DNA of 64,000 nt. It comes from Candidatus Sulfotelmatobacter sp. Its GTDB lineage: Bacteria; Acidobacteriota; Terriglobia; Terriglobales; Acidobacteriaceae. Positions 61,419 through 64,000 of this stretch are shown here, piece by piece. Position 1 is the first letter of the stretch, and the number at the start of each line of letters is the position of its first letter. Under the pieces are notes generated by a model that was given only the letters and a program-made list of their open reading frames with translations, ran no database searches and was not told the origin of the DNA. The translations under genes and the position numbers were made by a program. The DNA is taken from the NCBI GenBank assembly GCA_030041475.1, contig JASHNU010000073.1, positions 62,001 through 126,000 on the forward strand, written 5' to 3'.

Positions 61419-63596
61419 TTGCTTTCGCAAGGAGTATCCCCCAACTTCTCATGCGCGCGGCGAAACTTCGTCTCGCTTTTTGAGCGCGTCGCGATACTGG
61501 CCATTGCTTGTGCGGTATTGAGTCTTGCAACAGGATGCGCCACCAATAGTTTGGCCCAGAGTCATACTCAGTCCGCGGCCCAACCGATTCAAGTCACGAT
61601 TTCTCCAAGCAGCGTAACGCTGATCCCAGGAGCGCAGCAGCAGTTCACGGCGACAGTGCACGGCACGAGCAATACAGCGACGAGCTGGCGCGCATCGGCA
61701 GGTTCGATCTCGAGCGACGGCACATTCACTGCTCCAGCAGTAAACAACGGAACCGAAATCACGATTTCGGCAAGCGTCGACGGCCTGGCTGAACCGGCGA
61801 CCACGGTGGTTACCGTCGAGCGTGGGCCTAAGCTTGCAATCACCACATCGTCGTTGAGTGCAGCCTCCGCCAACACTGCTTATGCGGGAACTCTGACTGC
61901 GACCGGCGGAACTCCTCCATACCGCTGGAGCCTTGCGGCAGGGACCCTGGCGCCGGGCTTGCAGTTACAACCCACTGGCGTTCTGGCAGGCACCACCACC
62001 AGCAAGGGGCAATATTCCTTCACTGTGCAGGTCACCGACGCCGTTTCCAACTCGGCGACGCAGGCGCTGACCCTCGCCGTCACGAGTACATCGAGTCAAG
62101 GTACTTCGGCCGGGCCCAACTGCGGCGCGCCCAATTACTGCTCTACTACTTCGACTGCGAATCCGGGGCCGATCTCCCCCTTGTTTACCGGAACACTGGG
62201 CGTTAACCAGACGGCTTTCGACACGACCTACAATCCTGCCGGGATGGATTGCTACACTCGCGCCACCGACGCCTCGACGTGGGGCGGACCCTCCACCGAC
62301 AACAACACGTTCTCGGGCGGCGACAATGACATCATGTGGTCGAAAAACAACACCTACGTTGGCGTCGAATCCGGAGGGGACGTCTACATTCTGCACCTGA
62401 ATTTGTCGGGCAACTGCGCCAAGGTCGTCAACACCGGAAATCTTCAGGGACATGGCAGCGTACACATGGCTGGCCCGTTCGGTTTCTCCAAGACGACCGA
62501 CAACGTCTTCTACTACCTGACGAGCTACACCCAGCTCAACGAAGGCACCATCACCAGCGACAGCACCTACACTTCGACACTTCTGGTTGATGTGGCTGAC
62601 GGATCAGCGTGCCCCGGTCTGCCCTATCCCTTCAATGCCACGCACGCGGGCATTCTCGGCATCCGCTTCGACGATGGCCGCTTCGGCTGGGTCCTGAGTA
62701 ACACAGGCGGGCAAGGGACGGGTGTTTGGGCGGTGATTTGGGATCGCGATCTGGGATGCTCCGTCGCCAACATGAGCACAGGATCGTATTGGGCGTTTTG
62801 CGCGTCGAACTGCAAACCGTCGACTCAGCCCACTGGCATGTTGGCGAGCAGCGCGGCCTGCACCAGCGAAAGCGACTGCAATTGCTGGGGAGGGGCGATT
62901 CACGACTCACAGATGTCCGGCGACGGAAACGCCCTGGTCATAAGCGAATACGGCGTGTGGACGCACGGGGCGTGCGCCGGCAAGAAATATGGGACGATGT
63001 TTTCGATCTGGGAGCCGGGTACGGCCATCACCCAGTTTTGCGACAGCGCGCCAGGGACCGGGACTGGCGGTCAGTACTGTGGCGGCCATGATTCTGTGGG
63101 CATCAGCCACATGCTGAATTCACAGCTCACGATGAGCGCAATGCGTTCTCTAACCAACGTTCTCAGTTACACGCAGTTCGATAGCGGCCTCATCTTTGAG
63201 GGCGCACACGGGCAATGGCCGCATCCGGACAACGACGACACGTATCCCTGGGTGCAGGCCAGCTATGACTTGTACACCACGCAAGGCACGGGTTGTCGCG
63301 GGGGCGCCAACTACTGCCCCATCAACGGCGGCAACGCGATTTTTGCCGACTACCCTTCCCGTGAACTGGGACACCCGCGAACCTACTTCGGCCACACCTT
63401 CAGCTGCAACACCACTTCTTCAAACTGGGCACAGTGCAACGGCACGGGCGACTACTACTTTGGCTGCGCCAATGCCATCATGAGCGTTTCACAGGATGGC
63501 AATTGGGCCATGATTGCGAGCGGGATGCTGTTGGACCTGGGAACGGATTCCAAGGGCCATCCGCGCTGCGACACATTCATCGTCCATCTGAACTAA
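61419..63596 (+). CDS. Ig-like-domain lipoprotein, function unknown
   Basis: 725 residues from TTG 61419. A lipoprotein signal (VAILAIACAVLSLATGCAT, Cys about residue 40) precedes two Ig-like domains: a BIG2-type (SPSSVTLIPGAQQQFTATV) and a putative Ig/cadherin-like (TPPYRWSLAAGTLAPGLQLQ). The remaining 470 residues are rich in Gly, Asn, Ser and Cys with repeated aromatic/Asp patches, for example GHGSVHMAGPFGFSKTTDN and VWAVIWDRDLGCSVANMST; no enzyme motif is recognised. Possibly a surface-exposed binding protein. Upstream 255 bp should hold its promoter, shared with the divergent sulfotransferase. Confidence 0.75.
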   Translation: MLSQGVSPNFSCARRNFVSLFERVAILAIACAVLSLATGCATNSLAQSHTQSAAQPIQVTISPSSVTLIPGAQQQFTATVHGTSNTATSWRASAGSISSDGTFTAPAVNNGTEITISASVDGLAEPATTVVTVERGPKLAITTSSLSAASANTAYAGTLTATGGTPPYRWSLAAGTLAPGLQLQPTGVLAGTTTSKGQYSFTVQVTDAVSNSATQALTLAVTSTSSQGTSAGPNCGAPNYCSTTSTANPGPISPLFTGTLGVNQTAFDTTYNPAGMDCYTRATDASTWGGPSTDNNTFSGGDNDIMWSKNNTYVGVESGGDVYILHLNLSGNCAKVVNTGNLQGHGSVHMAGPFGFSKTTDNVFYYLTSYTQLNEGTITSDSTYTSTLLVDVADGSACPGLPYPFNATHAGILGIRFDDGRFGWVLSNTGGQGTGVWAVIWDRDLGCSVANMSTGSYWAFCASNCKPSTQPTGMLASSAACTSESDCNCWGGAIHDSQMSGDGNALVISEYGVWTHGACAGKKYGTMFSIWEPGTAITQFCDSAPGTGTGGQYCGGHDSVGISHMLNSQLTMSAMRSLTNVLSYTQFDSGLIFEGAHGQWPHPDNDDTYPWVQASYDLYTTQGTGCRGGANYCPINGGNAIFADYPSRELGHPRTYFGHTFSCNTTSSNWAQCNGTGDYYFGCANAIMSVSQDGNWAMIASGMLLDLGTDSKGHPRCDTFIVHLN

Positions 63597-63775
63597 CGAG
63601 CATCGCAGAATAACGACAGGGCGCCGGGGACCGACCGGTCTCGGCGCCTGCCTTACGGAGAATATTCTGCCCGCGACTTCGCGTGGTAACATGGCGAAAG
63701 TTGAGGCTTTCTCCAATCTGGTGCTGCCTCCGTTTCGGTTGAGCGAAATTCCTCGTGTCTGGCAACTTTCAATTC

Positions 63776-64000
63776 ATGCCCGTTAGGCCTGCGATATGGA
63801 AATTGGGCCTGCTCATTCTTAGTGCCGCGTGTTCGGTTGCGGCACAGAGCGCAGCGGCACCGGATACGAAATCGACCTCGACGCAAACGAATCCAGGGCA
63901 GTCTGACCCACCCAAGCCTGGCGCCAAAAGTGACCCAGCCGGTCAGGGCCAATTCGACGGTCCCGCGGAGTTACCCCGTGTGTATATGAGGACGGCACTT
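63776..64000 (+). CDS. Exported protein, N-terminal fragment
   Basis: 75 codons open to the window edge from ATG 63776. A signal peptide (PAIWKLGLLILSAACSVAAQ; either lipobox SAAC or cleavage after AAQ) is followed by a Ser/Thr/Pro/Gly-rich linker and FDGPAELPRVYMRTAL. This last segment resembles the start of acidobacterial exported proteins that continue as parallel beta-helix domains, but the identification is from memory and weak. Confidence 0.55.
   Translation, partial: MPVRPAIWKLGLLILSAACSVAAQSAAAPDTKSTSTQTNPGQSDPPKPGAKSDPAGQGQFDGPAELPRVYMRTAL

Noticed and set aside
1-64000. CRISPR arrays, prophage or transposase genes
   Set aside because: No regularly spaced repeats, integrase, transposase or phage structural motifs were seen.

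Overview
The window looks like a chromosomal segment of an Acidobacteriota (Terriglobia-like) bacterium. This is inferred from high GC, a 1345-residue Oar-type TonB-dependent receptor with an N-terminal carboxypeptidase-regulatory-like domain, paired PilZ proteins, an Ig-like lipoprotein, and short dispersed repeats of a kind common in that phylum. No phage, insertion sequence, CRISPR array or rRNA operon is visible. One tRNA gene (Arg, anticodon CCG) is present.

Region 1 (0-20.2 kb) is a polyamine / amino-acid catabolic locus. On the minus strand are three class III aminotransferases, a methylmalonate-semialdehyde-type dehydrogenase (mmsA), an aminoaldehyde-type dehydrogenase, an APC permease and the TonB-dependent receptor. 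Divergently transcribed are a MerR+XRE+cupin regulator, a full polyamine ABC importer (potD, potA, potB, potC) and a Tat-exported FAD amine oxidase whose gene overlaps potC by 4 nt. The genes could import and oxidise polyamines and convert the aminoaldehydes through GABA and beta-alanine to central metabolites. A TTGAAT/TATAAT promoter overlapped by a perfect 8-bp inverted repeat lies in the divergent gap.

Region 2 (20.2-31.6 kb) is mostly housekeeping: typA, a small zinc-ribbon protein, an RRM RNA-binding protein, tRNA-Arg, ferrochelatase, a minus-strand tolC-emrA-emrB efflux operon ending in a cytidylate-kinase-like gene, a secreted TonB C-terminal-domain protein and two PilZ proteins.

Region 3 (31.7-41.3 kb) is a complete sugar-phosphate operon: transketolase, transaldolase, glucose-6-phosphate isomerase, short-form 6-phosphogluconate dehydrogenase, glucose-6-phosphate dehydrogenase, glucokinase and 6-phosphogluconolactonase.

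Region 4 (41.4-48.2 kb) is an accessory island. Two paralogous pairs of very small LuxR/GerE-type HTH genes flank a beta-barrel protein, a GAF + zinc-ribbon + membrane protein, and a zinc-ribbon + membrane + Sel1-repeat protein.

Region 5 (48.8-64 kb) is the most interesting part. A phosphopantetheinyl transferase, a fused sulfate adenylyltransferase/APS kinase, a TauE-type permease, a PAP phosphatase (cysQ), a one-module NRPS (C-A-T-TE; the A domain reads as a serine code, the C domain has lost its catalytic His, the TE nucleophile is Cys), a lipid-flippase-type transporter, an NHL-repeat protein and a PAPS-dependent sulfotransferase lie together. They contain the parts needed to make PAPS, sulfate a product, recycle PAP and export the product. 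I propose a sulfated nonribosomal or glycoconjugate product pathway. An Ig-like lipoprotein and the start of another exported protein close the window.
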